A stretch of 64,000 nt of DNA. Origin: Paenibacillus taihuensis (GTDB taxonomy: Bacteria > Bacillota > Bacilli > Paenibacillales > Paenibacillaceae). A program made the position numbers and the translations under genes. The notes beneath the pieces were generated by a model. That model was given only the letters and a program-made list of their open reading frames with translations, searched no databases and had not been told where the DNA came from. The stretch spans positions 19,571 through 83,570 of the forward strand of contig NZ_QTTN01000032.1 in assembly GCF_003386535.1 (NCBI RefSeq). Reading direction: 5' to 3'. Positions 25,177 through 34,740 of this stretch are shown one piece after another (within the stretch, counting starts at the first letter, position 1; each line of letters begins with the position of its first letter).

Positions 25177-26745
25177 ATGAGAAGATCAAACATGCTTACG
25201 CTGTTTTTGCCGGTGGTGCTCAGTATGGCGATTGCGCTTACAGGCTGCGGCGGCAATAACTCCGGAAATTCAAAGGCGGATTCAAGTAACGGCGGCAATA
25301 CGAAGGGTACGACAGATAATGCTGCTGCCGATAATACTGCGGCGAAATCGGATATTGATCTTTCCAAGCATGTTAACCTGAACATGTACCTGATCGGCTC
25401 ACCTGCCAAGGATTACGATATGGTGCTTGCCGAAGTGAACAAGAAGCTGGAGAAAGATCTGAACGCTACCTTAACGGTGAACTGGGTAGGATGGGCCGAT
25501 TATGGCACGCAATATCCACTGCTTCTTGCTTCCGGAGAACCGATTGATCTGATTTACGCTTCGACATGGACGAACTTCTATTCCAATGCTCGTAAAGGCG
25601 CGTTTATGGCGATTGAAGACCTGGCCAAGAAATATGCGCCGAAGAGCCTTGCGCAGATCACCCCGGATTTCTACACGCAGACGGAAGTGGACGGTCACCT
25701 CTACGCAATGCCTGCAGAGTTCTATCAGTATGGCGATATGGGATATATCGTCAGAGGCGACTTGATGAAGAAATACGGACTGACAGCGATTAACAACATC
25801 GATGATTACGGCAAATATATGGATGCGGTCGTGAAGAACGATCCGCAGCTCGATCCAAGCGGCCAGATCAGTTCATCCGGCGGTCTCGAGACCTATTATG
25901 CTTCCTCTAAAGGTTACTACAACATTCTGTCGAGCCAGTTTACTCCTTTCTATGTGAATATGGATGATCCATCTGCCAAAATCTTCAACTTGTATGAGTC
26001 GGATGGCATCCTGGATTACTTCAAGAAAATGAAAGAATGGGGGGACAAGGGCTACTGGTCGAAATCGATCCTCTCCAACAAAGACGATAAAATGTTCAAG
26101 GAAGAGAAGTCCGCGTCCATCCTGCACAATCAAGATTCCTGGAGCGGCGCATACATGGAACATCCGGATTGGGATGTCCAATTCTATCTGAACAGCAAGT
26201 ACACGTATAAGACGCAAGCGATGCAGGATGGAATGGCAGTACCGGCTTCGTCCAAAAATCCGGAACGCGCATTGATGTTCCTTGAACTATTGCGCACGGA
26301 TAGAAGCTATAACAATCTCCTTACTTACGGTATCGAGGGCAAGCATTATGAAATTACGGCAGACAATAAGTTGAGAGCGCTTGATTTGGATGGCTTCGCG
26401 CCGGATGGCTATTGCTCCTGGGGCTTTAAAGCGCCAGAGCTCCGATATGAGGTTGTCGATTCTCCGCCGAACATTGGCGACGTGCGGAAAGCACTGGCGG
26501 ATCGGGCCAAAGAGAACCCGTATGCGCTCTTCACGCCTGATTTCGAGCCTGTAAAGAACGAAATGGCAGCTGTAACCAATGTGGTGCAGCAATATTCATT
26601 CCCGCTCAACTACGGATACGTGAAGAATCCGGAAGAGGGTCTGAAAACGCTCGTTTCCAAAATTAAAGCGGCAGGCTCGGAGAAGATCATGGCCGAAATG
26701 CAGAAGCAGCTAGACGCGTTCATCGCAGCCAACAAGTCGGGTTAA
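25177..26745 (+). CDS. Extracellular solute-binding lipoprotein (CUT1 ABC transporter)
   Basis: The binding protein captures the substrate outside the membrane. It has a lipoprotein signal with lipobox ALTGC, then a low-complexity Asn/Gly/Ala linker (GGNNSGNSKADSSNGGN). A periplasmic-binding-like domain follows with KLEKDLNATLTVNWVGWADY, ASGEPIDLIYASTWTNF and an aromatic-rich body. I take ATG 25177 because AAGGGGG touches the other ATG (25171) directly. It is unusual that the binding protein is last in the operon. Ligand is unknown. Confidence 0.9.
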   Translation: MRRSNMLTLFLPVVLSMAIALTGCGGNNSGNSKADSSNGGNTKGTTDNAAADNTAAKSDIDLSKHVNLNMYLIGSPAKDYDMVLAEVNKKLEKDLNATLTVNWVGWADYGTQYPLLLASGEPIDLIYASTWTNFYSNARKGAFMAIEDLAKKYAPKSLAQITPDFYTQTEVDGHLYAMPAEFYQYGDMGYIVRGDLMKKYGLTAINNIDDYGKYMDAVVKNDPQLDPSGQISSSGGLETYYASSKGYYNILSSQFTPFYVNMDDPSAKIFNLYESDGILDYFKKMKEWGDKGYWSKSILSNKDDKMFKEEKSASILHNQDSWSGAYMEHPDWDVQFYLNSKYTYKTQAMQDGMAVPASSKNPERALMFLELLRTDRSYNNLLTYGIEGKHYEITADNKLRALDLDGFAPDGYCSWGFKAPELRYEVVDSPPNIGDVRKALADRAKENPYALFTPDFEPVKNEMAAVTNVVQQYSFPLNYGYVKNPEEGLKTLVSKIKAAGSEKIMAEMQKQLDAFIAANKSG

Positions 26746-26756
26746 TTCAAACAAAC

Positions 26757-26804
26757 AGAAGGTTCAGGTAGGATTGCATCATCCTGCCTGAACCTTCTTT
26801 TTTT
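26757..26804 (+). terminator. Terminator between convergent transporter and YesMN genes
   Basis: Long stem AGAAGGTTCAGGTAGGAT with ATCCTGCCTGAACCTTCT, then TTTTTTT. It overlaps the stop codon of the opposite sensor kinase gene. Confidence 0.95.
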
Positions 26805-28603
26805 CAACGATTTGGTATTCGAATTTCGACCATGGTTCCTTTTCCCGGCGATGAACGGTAGGTAAGGCCGTATTCCTGACCATAGCAGAGCTTGATCCGG
26901 TGATTGATGTTTCTGACGCCATATCCTTGGACTTCATCATTGGCGTTCCCATTAGCGAGCAGCCCTTCGGCTTGTTCGGGGAGCATGCCTACGCCATCGT
27001 CTTCGACAGCCAAGATAATATCGTTCTTTTCCTGAAATCCTGTGATGGTAATGATGCCTTCGTCTCTGTCCCTGGCTTCGAGTATGCCGTGGATAATCGA
27101 ATTTTCAACAAGGGGCTGGAGGATTAACTTCAGGATATTGCAGTTATGCAGCACGGGGGCGATACGAACTTCCAGCTTGATCTTATTGTCGAAGCGCAGA
27201 TTCTGAATTTGTACATAGGCGCGAATATGATTGATTTCATCGATGATGCTCACGATATCCTTGCCCTTGTTCAGGCTCAGCTTGTAGAACTTGGCGAGCG
27301 ACTGCGAGATCACAGCGATTTCGGGCACCTCATTGTCAATTGCTTTCCAGTTGATCAATTCAAGCGTGTTATACAGAAAGTGTGGGTTGATCTGTGCCTG
27401 AAGCGCCTTGAGCTCCAGATTTTTTATTTCCTTACCGTTCTGATACTGTTCATCGACGAGAATTCCGATTCGTTTGATCATATGGTTAAAGCTGTCGGTC
27501 AACTCGCCGATCTCGTCGCGACTGGTTGAATGAACCTCCACGTTGAGAACGCCTTCCTGAACCAAGCGCATTTTTTTCTTGAGCAGTAAAATGCGTTTGA
27601 CCGTTGCGCCTGTAATGAGATAGGCCAATCCATAAGATAGAAGGCCGCAAACCAGCATCAATACGAGCATGAGATCTCGGATTCGGGTGCTTTGCGTAAA
27701 AATCTCCGTCAATGGAATCGCCGTAACCATCGTCCAATCCGTATTCTCGATCGTTCTTTTTTTGATGACATAATCGCTGCTGCCGATTTTCGCATTATTC
27801 CATGACAGTCCGTCGTCTTGGTCCTTGATGAGCGCTAGATTCGGGTTGATGCGATGGAAATTTTGCAGGTTGGAGCAGCTTGCGATAGCGCCATTCGAAT
27901 TTTGGATATAGACGACGCCGTCATTCGTTATATTTGCTTTCTGGATGATTCCGTCGATAACGTCTTGTAAAATGTTCAGCTCGATGATCCCGATAATTTC
28001 CGAGGTCTGTTCGCTGTTTCGGATTTTCCTAAGCAGCGAAATCACCGGTACTGGATCGAGATTGCTATTGTTGTTCGTGATGGTATGCTCGGTAAGCCAA
28101 CTGACCTTATCCTTGGAAGCCAGCAGCGCTCGATAGTTCTCCGTTTTGGAAAAGGCGTCCATATTCATAAAGTTGAAGTTTTGGCCGGCATACATAAGCC
28201 AACCGGGAACATACAAGCTTGCCCGATAGACATCTTCCGTGTTCTGAAAGCTGTTTAAGAAGTATTCCAATTCTTGTCTGTCTATGTTCTGTTGCACGTA
28301 ATCATCTGCGAACACTTGCTTGTCCCTTGTCAGCATCGTTTGAACATCGGCGTTGAAATAGATGACGTCGGACGCCTTGATCAGCGTGTTCACCTTGTAG
28401 GTCAAGAATGTGTAGGCCTGGTCGAATGACTGATCGGCGGAGTGAAGGATTTGTTTCTCGTAATCCCGCGATACGTTTGTGTACGTAATGGAAGTCATGA
28501 GCGCAAGCGGCAGAAAGATGAGGATGAAATAGGAGATCAGGAGCTTTCCTCGAATATGCATGTTCGAAAATAACCCGGTTATCGTCCGCAGCGTTTGTCT
28601 CAC
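26804..28603 (-). CDS. YesM-type sensor histidine kinase
   Basis: This 599-residue membrane kinase senses an outside signal and phosphorylates the adjacent regulator. The N-terminal segment LLISYFILIFLPLALMTSI and a second one near residue 305-330 (LMLVLMLVCGLLSYGLAYLI) bracket a large outside sensor domain. HAMP follows, then the phospho-acceptor region QINPHFLYNTLELI, the N-box LQPLVENSIIHG and the ATP lid motifs VEDDGVGM and GYGVRNI. It overlaps the start of its regulator gene's stop by four bases (ATGA), so the pair is coupled. It is convergent with the nucleoside hydrolase-ABC operon, its likely target (inference). Confidence 0.92.
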   Translation of the reverse strand: MRQTLRTITGLFSNMHIRGKLLISYFILIFLPLALMTSITYTNVSRDYEKQILHSADQSFDQAYTFLTYKVNTLIKASDVIYFNADVQTMLTRDKQVFADDYVQQNIDRQELEYFLNSFQNTEDVYRASLYVPGWLMYAGQNFNFMNMDAFSKTENYRALLASKDKVSWLTEHTITNNNSNLDPVPVISLLRKIRNSEQTSEIIGIIELNILQDVIDGIIQKANITNDGVVYIQNSNGAIASCSNLQNFHRINPNLALIKDQDDGLSWNNAKIGSSDYVIKKRTIENTDWTMVTAIPLTEIFTQSTRIRDLMLVLMLVCGLLSYGLAYLITGATVKRILLLKKKMRLVQEGVLNVEVHSTSRDEIGELTDSFNHMIKRIGILVDEQYQNGKEIKNLELKALQAQINPHFLYNTLELINWKAIDNEVPEIAVISQSLAKFYKLSLNKGKDIVSIIDEINHIRAYVQIQNLRFDNKIKLEVRIAPVLHNCNILKLILQPLVENSIIHGILEARDRDEGIITITGFQEKNDIILAVEDDGVGMLPEQAEGLLANGNANDEVQGYGVRNINHRIKLCYGQEYGLTYRSSPGKGTMVEIRIPNR

Positions 28604-30180
28604 GATTTATGTTTTCTCCTAAATTCAGTAGGTGTCATGCCTGTAATTTTCTTGAACGTCTTCGCGAAGTAATTGGCATCGTTATAGCCTGACAGATCCG
28701 CGACCTCGTAAAGCTTGGCCTGCGGCTCCATCAATAAGTCTGCGGATCGCTCTATTCTGACCTCCGTAATATATTCGCTAATCGTTTTGCCCGTTTCTTT
28801 CTTAAATAGAGATGACAGGTAGGTAGGTGTCAGGTGAACGTGATCGGCCAGCATATTCACGGAAATCTCTTTGTCGCGATAATGGCTTCGTATATACTTT
28901 TTTGCGTCGAGAACCGCTCTGCTGTTGGAATGGATATTGTCGATGCCGTCAATGATATAGGAAACCTTTTTCAAGTAGTAATCTTTGAGCTGCTTAAGCG
29001 TGCCGATCTTCGACATCATCGCCCAATCATACTCCTCTTGACGATGGTTAGACGAGCTTAGCTGGAGACCGTGCTTCTCGCCTTGCTGGATGAGCATGCG
29101 CATCATGCGATAGAAGAGGTTTTTGACTTCGTCGACCGGCGTTCCGGTCTTTGTTTTTATCATATGATATAGATGTTCCGTGAATTGAATGATGCTGTCT
29201 TTGTGAAGCTCCTGCAGAAGCCTGGCATAGGAAGTCAAGATTTCTTCATTGAGCGCGTAAACGGCAGCCGGCTTGTTATTGGCGTAGAACATATTCCCGA
29301 AGTCGTAATAAAAGAGATGTTTAAGAAAGCCATTTGCCATTTCATAAGAAGAGCGTATTCCCGACAATTCGGACGAAGTGCTGCCGACGACCCAGGATAT
29401 TTCCGAGCATCTCAATTGATGTTCTTTAACATGCGCTGATAGAAGATGGTACATCGCAGCAAAATCTTGTTTATAGGCCGGTTTATGTGCGGATAGGATT
29501 AGAATATGGAAGGATTCTTTCGTGACTGCCAAATGCGTAAAGCCGTTTGAAGCTTGATCAAGAAACTCGATGATCCTGTTGGAACAGCTTTGTTTGTCTT
29601 CGTTTGTCACGGCATCGTCATAGGCAGGGACGATGATCGAAACCGTGTAGGAGTCGCATTGGTCAAACGCGATGCCGGCAAGGTGTAAATTCCGGTGTAG
29701 TTCGGCGCAATCGATCGGGTTGTGAATCAGCCCGTTCACGATATTCTGACGAATGAACGGAATGCTCTCCGAAAGCGCCAAGTTGATATGATTGAATTTA
29801 TGATTCTCTAAACAAAGCTGTACGGCCTTCGCAATCACCTCTTGCAGCTCCTCGATATTAATCGGTTTTTCGACATAGCTGACGGCATTAAGGCGAATAG
29901 CGGCTTTCAGGTATTCTTTGTCGGAGTGGCCGCTCAAATAAATGATTTGACAGGCTGGAAACTGTTCTCTGATGCAGGAAGTGAATTCGATACCGTTCAT
30001 TCCCGGCATTCTGATATCTGATATGACAATATCGGGAAGAATGCGACGGGCTGCATCGAGTCCATCAACACCGTCCTTGGCTTCTTCAACAACATCGACC
30101 CCGAGCTCATGCCATTTGATGTGCTTCATCAGACCTTTTCTAGTTACGGACTCGTCTTCAACGAGCAGCAGCTTAATCAT
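28600..30180 (-). CDS. YesN-type response regulator with AraC DNA-binding domain
   Basis: The 526-residue protein has a receiver domain (LLLVEDES at 4-11, phospho-Asp55 in VISDIRMPG, Lys in SYVEKPINIEEL). A ~270-residue middle part follows, then a C-terminal AraC double helix-turn-helix (LADHVHLTPTYLSSLFKKET, YNDANYFAKTFKKITGMTPTEFRRKH). It probably activates the nearby ABC operon. Start ATG is at 30180. It is transcribed first, with the kinase second. Confidence 0.92.
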   Translation of the reverse strand: MIKLLLVEDESVTRKGLMKHIKWHELGVDVVEEAKDGVDGLDAARRILPDIVISDIRMPGMNGIEFTSCIREQFPACQIIYLSGHSDKEYLKAAIRLNAVSYVEKPINIEELQEVIAKAVQLCLENHKFNHINLALSESIPFIRQNIVNGLIHNPIDCAELHRNLHLAGIAFDQCDSYTVSIIVPAYDDAVTNEDKQSCSNRIIEFLDQASNGFTHLAVTKESFHILILSAHKPAYKQDFAAMYHLLSAHVKEHQLRCSEISWVVGSTSSELSGIRSSYEMANGFLKHLFYYDFGNMFYANNKPAAVYALNEEILTSYARLLQELHKDSIIQFTEHLYHMIKTKTGTPVDEVKNLFYRMMRMLIQQGEKHGLQLSSSNHRQEEYDWAMMSKIGTLKQLKDYYLKKVSYIIDGIDNIHSNSRAVLDAKKYIRSHYRDKEISVNMLADHVHLTPTYLSSLFKKETGKTISEYITEVRIERSADLLMEPQAKLYEVADLSGYNDANYFAKTFKKITGMTPTEFRRKHKS

Positions 30181-30296
30181 GCGATTTCACTCCCGGGTAA
30201 GTAATGACATCACGGTAGGCTAGCAGTCGAAACGTAGACCGAGCTGCTCCTTATTAAGTTTGACAATCCGCATGTTCATCCCTCTTTCGGATGGGA

Positions 30297-30346
30297 AGGA
30301 AAAATGACCAACGGATATTTTAGTGAAATATCCATTGGTCTATTTT
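30297..30346 (-). terminator. Terminator of the ferritin-like gene
   Basis: A near-perfect stem (GACCAA-GGATATTT with AAATATCC-TTGGTC, one mismatch) has Ts on both flanks. On the minus strand it ends the leftward ferritin-like gene just after its stop codon. Confidence 0.9.
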
Positions 30347-30353
30347 TGCTTTG

Positions 30354-31697
30354 TTATGTGCGTCCATTTTTCTCCCGGAGTTCCTCCATCAGCAGCGGCC
30401 ACCATTCGGTCTGCTCCGACCAAGTCTCCGTCTTATGTGCCGCTTCCGACCATACTCTCATGGCTTGATCCGCGACTTCCGTCGTCGCCGTCAAGCTGCC
30501 GTAATCCGGAACGAGCCACTTGCGTCCGATCTGAGCATGCAGTACTTCATCCGCCCAATCATAATCCTGGATCAGCATGGCGATCGGATTGCCCGTATCC
30601 TTGGCGATTTCCCATTCCTTCTGCTTGCCAGTCTGTTTCGGCATCAGGCTCTGCTCGATCCGCCACAGAATCAGATGCGCCTCGGTAGGGCTCAGATCCG
30701 TATTCAGAATCATGGAAGCTCCCATCGGAATCGGATATTTATAGAACGGAACGCCTCCGTAATAGAGGCCGATTTCCCCGAGCATCGCATGCCGCGTTTC
30801 ATCCCACAGCTGTCGGCTCAGATCGGTGTAGAACTCCCACGGCTTACCTTCGATTTTGTATAAAATAGGCCCCATCCATTCCGGCACGTCCATCTCCCGA
30901 AACCGCTTATAGATGAGCGAATACGCGCGTTCTTCAGGGGAGGCGTTCTCGTCCCAGAAATACGTATCGATTCTCGCGGATGTATTGTAGGGGTCAATAA
31001 AACGTTCATCTCTTCTCGGCGCAGCGTCCATCTCGTACTTCTGCCCGTCGGATCGCGGCGTGGGCGTGCTCGGCTCTGGCGTGTCATCTCCGAAGATGCC
31101 CCCGGTTTCATGAAGATAGGCTTGCAGATGCTGTGCCCACTGCTCCGCATGCTGCTCCTTCTCAGGCGAATCGACCAGTGCGGCCAGCGCTTGCTCGCCC
31201 CATGCCAGCATTTCCTCTTGATCCTGCAGCATGCCGCGCAGCAGGCGGTAAGTAGGGTGCTCGGCAATCCGATTCATCTCATCGAGATAACGGTTAAGCG
31301 CGTTGACGATCTCCGCGCGAATGACGCGATAAAATCCGACTAGCAGCTCGATCGTATCGTCGCCGCGTATCGCTTCATCGAGCCAGATGCGGAGCTTCTC
31401 ATCTGGCACTTGGTCGAGACCGAGGGGCGGTTCGCGCATCTCGGACACCCGTTTGCGGATGGAGGCACTATGTTCGGCATCGAGCCATAGATGATAACCG
31501 AAGGCGCATTTGACCTCCCACTCGGGCACGCGGGCGAGATGCGCGGCCAGCATTTGGTTGAGTCCTTTGGAAATATAGTTAAACCGTTTCAGCAGGTCGA
31601 CGCTCTGATCGACGGTGAATCCGGGCTTGCATGCCTCTTCGTACGTGCAGATGCCTGCAAGAGGAGGTATCCTTTTATTGTCAATAACAGCTCTCAT
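30354..31697 (-). CDS. Ferritin-like (diiron-fold) protein of unknown function
   Basis: The 447-residue soluble protein has spaced Glu/His pairs of a ferritin-like four-helix fold: YEEACKPGF, LWLDAEHSASIRKRVSEMRE near residue 75, LWDETRHAMLGEIGLYYGG near 300 and DYDWADEVLHAQIGRKWL near 385. The ExxH-type pairs could hold a diiron site. The middle (EPSTPTPRSDGQKYEMDAAP) is likely an unstructured linker. It resembles the DUF455-like branch of ferritin-like proteins; catalytic role (for example oxygenase) is unknown. The start is ATG 31697, or TTG 31700, which is nine bases after AAAGGAG. It stands alone with its own terminator. Confidence 0.75.
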   Translation of the reverse strand: MRAVIDNKRIPPLAGICTYEEACKPGFTVDQSVDLLKRFNYISKGLNQMLAAHLARVPEWEVKCAFGYHLWLDAEHSASIRKRVSEMREPPLGLDQVPDEKLRIWLDEAIRGDDTIELLVGFYRVIRAEIVNALNRYLDEMNRIAEHPTYRLLRGMLQDQEEMLAWGEQALAALVDSPEKEQHAEQWAQHLQAYLHETGGIFGDDTPEPSTPTPRSDGQKYEMDAAPRRDERFIDPYNTSARIDTYFWDENASPEERAYSLIYKRFREMDVPEWMGPILYKIEGKPWEFYTDLSRQLWDETRHAMLGEIGLYYGGVPFYKYPIPMGASMILNTDLSPTEAHLILWRIEQSLMPKQTGKQKEWEIAKDTGNPIAMLIQDYDWADEVLHAQIGRKWLVPDYGSLTATTEVADQAMRVWSEAAHKTETWSEQTEWWPLLMEELREKNGRT

Positions 31698-31900
31698 CAA
31701 TGTTTGCCACTCCTTTATGGTTTGGATAATAACTCTATTATAGTAAGGGTCCGGGAGTTATTCTTGGTCTAAACGAGCTCATTCTTTTGTCAAAAACAGT
31801 TATGATATCCGATTTGCTGTTGGAAAATGAAGGATAGCTCTGATCGGAAGCGAATATCTATTGAGAAGTTGACCTTGACTTCCATAGGAGGTAATTACAA

Positions 31901-33001
31901 GTGACTACACAGGGTATCTCTTGGGTTCGTGATACGAAGCCGAATAAACGACTTGATAGTATAACCATACTCGTTGACGAAATGCTATTGTCCATCGACA
32001 GCATGGCGGGGCGGCAAAAGGCTGCAGTTTACTTATTTGGAGTATCTTCATTTGCATCTATGCTCGCTGTGAAGAGAGGTCATGATCGAGAGCTTGCCGC
32101 CATCGCGGGGCTGCTGCACGATTGCTATCGATGTCGAACTTTCATCAATGAATTCCCAGGACCGAATAGTGCCGAGGCAGCTCGGGTTCTCATTCGGGAT
32201 GCGGGTTTGTTCTCTGAAGAGGAGCAAACGACGATTCTTCGCGCGATATTTTATCAAGAAGATTTGAGTCGAACACACGGTCCGTATGAGGAGATTGTGA
32301 AGGACGCCATTCTTCTGCAAAAGTATCTTCGACCTCTAGGTCCCGGACATGCTCGAATGGATGCTGGTCGTTTAAGCCATGTTCTGAGCGAGCTGAATAC
32401 CTGCGATGCGAGTTTGTCGGAGTTTGCTATTGATGAACAGGAACCAATAGTTCCGCTTCTGGAGGATAAACGCCTGAGACTTGCAGATATCGCTGAGAGT
32501 CTGGCGAGGCAAGAAATTATCGGAGCTCCTGGGGATGAACGCTATCGAGAGATATGCCGCTACTGGCCTGATGCCAATATCCATAAGGTGCTGAAAAATA
32601 GCTGGTGTGCCGCGTTTGTGTATCATTGCTGCAGGCAGGCTGGGTTTCTTCTGCCGATCCGGTATCCGAATGGCTGTCATAGACTGGCCGGTGTAGGTGC
32701 TTGGCTAGAGTGGTCGCAGCTAGCGGAGACGGGCTTCTTCCACTATGACCAACAGAATGGATTCGTACCTGAGCGCGGTGACATCGTCATCTATTAGAAA
32801 CTGCTGTCCGAGCACTCCCATGACCATATTGGAATCGTGCTGGAAGTCAGCGAGAATGAGATTTTGGTGGCAGAGGGTAACAGGGATAACGAGAATTACT
32901 CCTGCGTGTTCTACAGAGATCGAGGAACGTGTATTCTGGGCTATATTCGGATTGATAATCAATACAAGTATGAGTTCAGTGGGGAGTATAGGCCTTTATA
33001 A
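31901..33001 (+). pseudogene. HD-domain plus NlpC/P60-like protein split by an amber stop
   Basis: GTG 31901 follows AGGAGG at a good distance. Residues 1-190 look like an HD-type phosphohydrolase fold (VKRGHDRELAAIAGLLHDCY gives H..HD). From about residue 200 a second, amidase-like domain begins: NSWCAAFVYHCCRQAGFLLP carries a NlpC/P60- or CHAP-type catalytic Cys, and ERGDIVIY its GD motif. There the frame meets TAG (32795-32797). Beyond it the same frame continues as KLLSEHSHDHIGIVLEVSEN and EILVAEGNRDNENYSCVFYR to a TAA at 33001. HDHIGIV is the family's catalytic His region. A single base change (GAG or AAG to TAG) explains the break. Without readthrough the amidase domain lacks its His. 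Confidence 0.8.
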
Positions 33002-33022
33002 AATAGAGCGAGGTGATGCTCG

Positions 33023-33652
33023 GTGGGTTCAAGAATCATGCACGCGATTATTGCGAGTCGAATTGCTGAAGCGCTCTCGATAGAGGATCGGACACTTTTT
33101 CTCCTGGGAGGTATTGCTCCAGACGCCGTGTACACGAAGAACGAGTCCCACTTCTTCAAAGGTGACGTATACGATTTCTCGCGGAGCGTCGATTATCAAG
33201 GCTTCTTGTACAAATATAATGCGTATGCTGCGAGTCATTACATAATGGGATATTTCACCCATTTAGTCGCTGATGACATTTGGTTAAAAGGGTTCAATTT
33301 GTCGTGGATGCGCAATCGAATGGAGGCCGACAAAGAGCTTTACAACATATCCCATAATGACTTCCGGGTACTGAATGGACAACTGTTGGAGTATTACGGA
33401 AAACGGGATGATCTGAGAAGCTCTTTGTTCTGTCGACCTGATATCCTGGACCTGGAAGAGGTAAAAGCAAGTGATGTCGAAGGGTTGGTTCCTCAAGTGT
33501 TGGCGGATATGGAGTATAATGCTGCGGAAGTTTTCTCCGAGAAGCTTAACGTGTTCACCTTTGATCAGATTATTGGGTATATCGAAACATCGGTCGAGAT
33601 CGGACTCATCAAGTTGAAACAGGCAGCGGTTTTGTATCGAGTCGTTTTTTGA
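33023..33652 (+). CDS. Zinc-dependent phospholipase C-like hydrolase
   Basis: The 209-residue protein matches the bacterial Zn-dependent phospholipase C/S1-P1 nuclease-like fold. Signs are SRIMHAIIASRIAEAL (first His), FLLGGIAPDAVYTK (Asp), SHFFKGDV, and SHYIMGYFTHLVADDIWLK, which gives the paired His and Asp metal ligands. No signal peptide is present, so it may act inside the cell; the family name does not fix the substrate. The start is GTG 33023 with GCGAGGTGAT upstream. It begins 22 bases after the HD/NlpC gene, probably in the same transcript. Confidence 0.75.
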   Translation: MGSRIMHAIIASRIAEALSIEDRTLFLLGGIAPDAVYTKNESHFFKGDVYDFSRSVDYQGFLYKYNAYAASHYIMGYFTHLVADDIWLKGFNLSWMRNRMEADKELYNISHNDFRVLNGQLLEYYGKRDDLRSSLFCRPDILDLEEVKASDVEGLVPQVLADMEYNAAEVFSEKLNVFTFDQIIGYIETSVEIGLIKLKQAAVLYRVVF

Positions 33653-33726
33653 TAGTTAGTCAGTTAGTAGAATAGTAGAGGTGCAAAATGACAATCAAGT
33701 TCAGCTTTTAGAATAGGAGTATGCTG

Positions 33727-34578
33727 ATGAATCTATTAGATGTCGATCAAATATCCGCTAAACAGATAAACGACATATTCGTATTGGCTGACAGTCTGAG
33801 ATTGAATAATGAGGGAAGCTCGACTCTTTTGGCAGGTAAGACCTTCGTCTTGTTCTTTCCCGAGACAAGCATTCGAACAAGAGTTACGTTCGAGAAGGGC
33901 ATTAAGGAATTAGGCGGAGAATGCATATTGTTTCCTCCTGAAACGTTGGATAAAAGAGAAGCGCTGCGTGATTTGATGAATTACCTGAACAACTGGGTGG
34001 ATGGGATTATTGTAAGGCATTCATCTTATTCAATAATTCAAGAATTAGCAGCTCAATCCGTAATGCCAGTAATAAATGCGATGACATCTGAGAATCATCC
34101 GTGTGAAATTTTGTCTGACCTCTATACAATTAGCAGGCAAAGGGAGAACTTCAGAGAGCTTGCGTATACGTTCGTCGGTCCACCAGGGAATATCTGTCGA
34201 TCGTGGGCAAATGTTGCGTCTGTTATGAATCTTCAATTTAATCATGTCTGCGCACAAGGCTATCAACTCGGCGCTAGTTCCGCTAATTACAAGTTTCATA
34301 CAGAACTTGAGGATATACTCGTCCACAGTGATGTGATATTAACCGACTCTTTGCCGATGGACTTGCAATCTGACGAGTACATCAGTAAGTATCAAATCAC
34401 GTTAGAAAGAATGAAGATGACGAAGAGCAATGCGATTCTCAATCCGTGTCCTCCTTTCTTCAGGGGGGAAGAAGTAAGTGGAGACGCCATTTCTTCTGAC
34501 TATTTTGTCGGGTATTCGTTTAAGAAGAATTTACTGTATGTTCAACTAGCAATCGTGCTGTATTGTCTGATGAAGTAA
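33727..34578 (+). CDS. Divergent ornithine/aspartate-carbamoyltransferase-like protein
   Basis: The 283-residue protein has the transcarbamylase layout. The carbamoyl-phosphate loop is FPETSIRTRVTFEKGIKELGG, where the usual STRTR is SIRTR. IIVRHSSYSII stands for the usual VxxRH motif, and NHPCEILSDLYTI has Glu where the usual HPCQ has Gln. FVGPPGNICRSWANVASV and NPCPPFFRGEEV stand near the HCLP position. It is ~30-50 residues shorter than normal ArgF/PyrB and stands outside any arginine or pyrimidine operon. The substrate is probably different. ATG 33727 lies seven bases after AGGAG. Confidence 0.75.
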   Translation: MNLLDVDQISAKQINDIFVLADSLRLNNEGSSTLLAGKTFVLFFPETSIRTRVTFEKGIKELGGECILFPPETLDKREALRDLMNYLNNWVDGIIVRHSSYSIIQELAAQSVMPVINAMTSENHPCEILSDLYTISRQRENFRELAYTFVGPPGNICRSWANVASVMNLQFNHVCAQGYQLGASSANYKFHTELEDILVHSDVILTDSLPMDLQSDEYISKYQITLERMKMTKSNAILNPCPPFFRGEEVSGDAISSDYFVGYSFKKNLLYVQLAIVLYCLMK

Positions 34579-34614
34579 CATTCAAATTGTATTTCGAGTG
34601 ATATATCGTATCAC

Positions 34615-34648
34615 CAAAGGCAGCGGTCACGTGACTGGCTGTCTTTTT
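34615..34648 (+). terminator. Terminator after the carbamoyltransferase-like gene
   Basis: Stem AGGCAGC/GGCTGTC(T) reinforced by GGTCAC/GTGACT, then TTTTTT. Confidence 0.75.
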
Positions 34649-34740
34649 TCTGTATTTTGGCGTTATTTTACAGCGAATTGTCCCGAATCGGTTTCCTCAT
34701 GTGTTATAAGAGTATAAGACAGAGAAAGGAGGCGGTCACC

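Noticed and set aside
32795..32797. TAG in the HD-NlpC gene as a pyrrolysine or recoding site
   Set aside because: No stem or pylT-type context is visible, the residue before the His motif is not conserved as special, and a single-base change from GAG or AAG explains it more simply.
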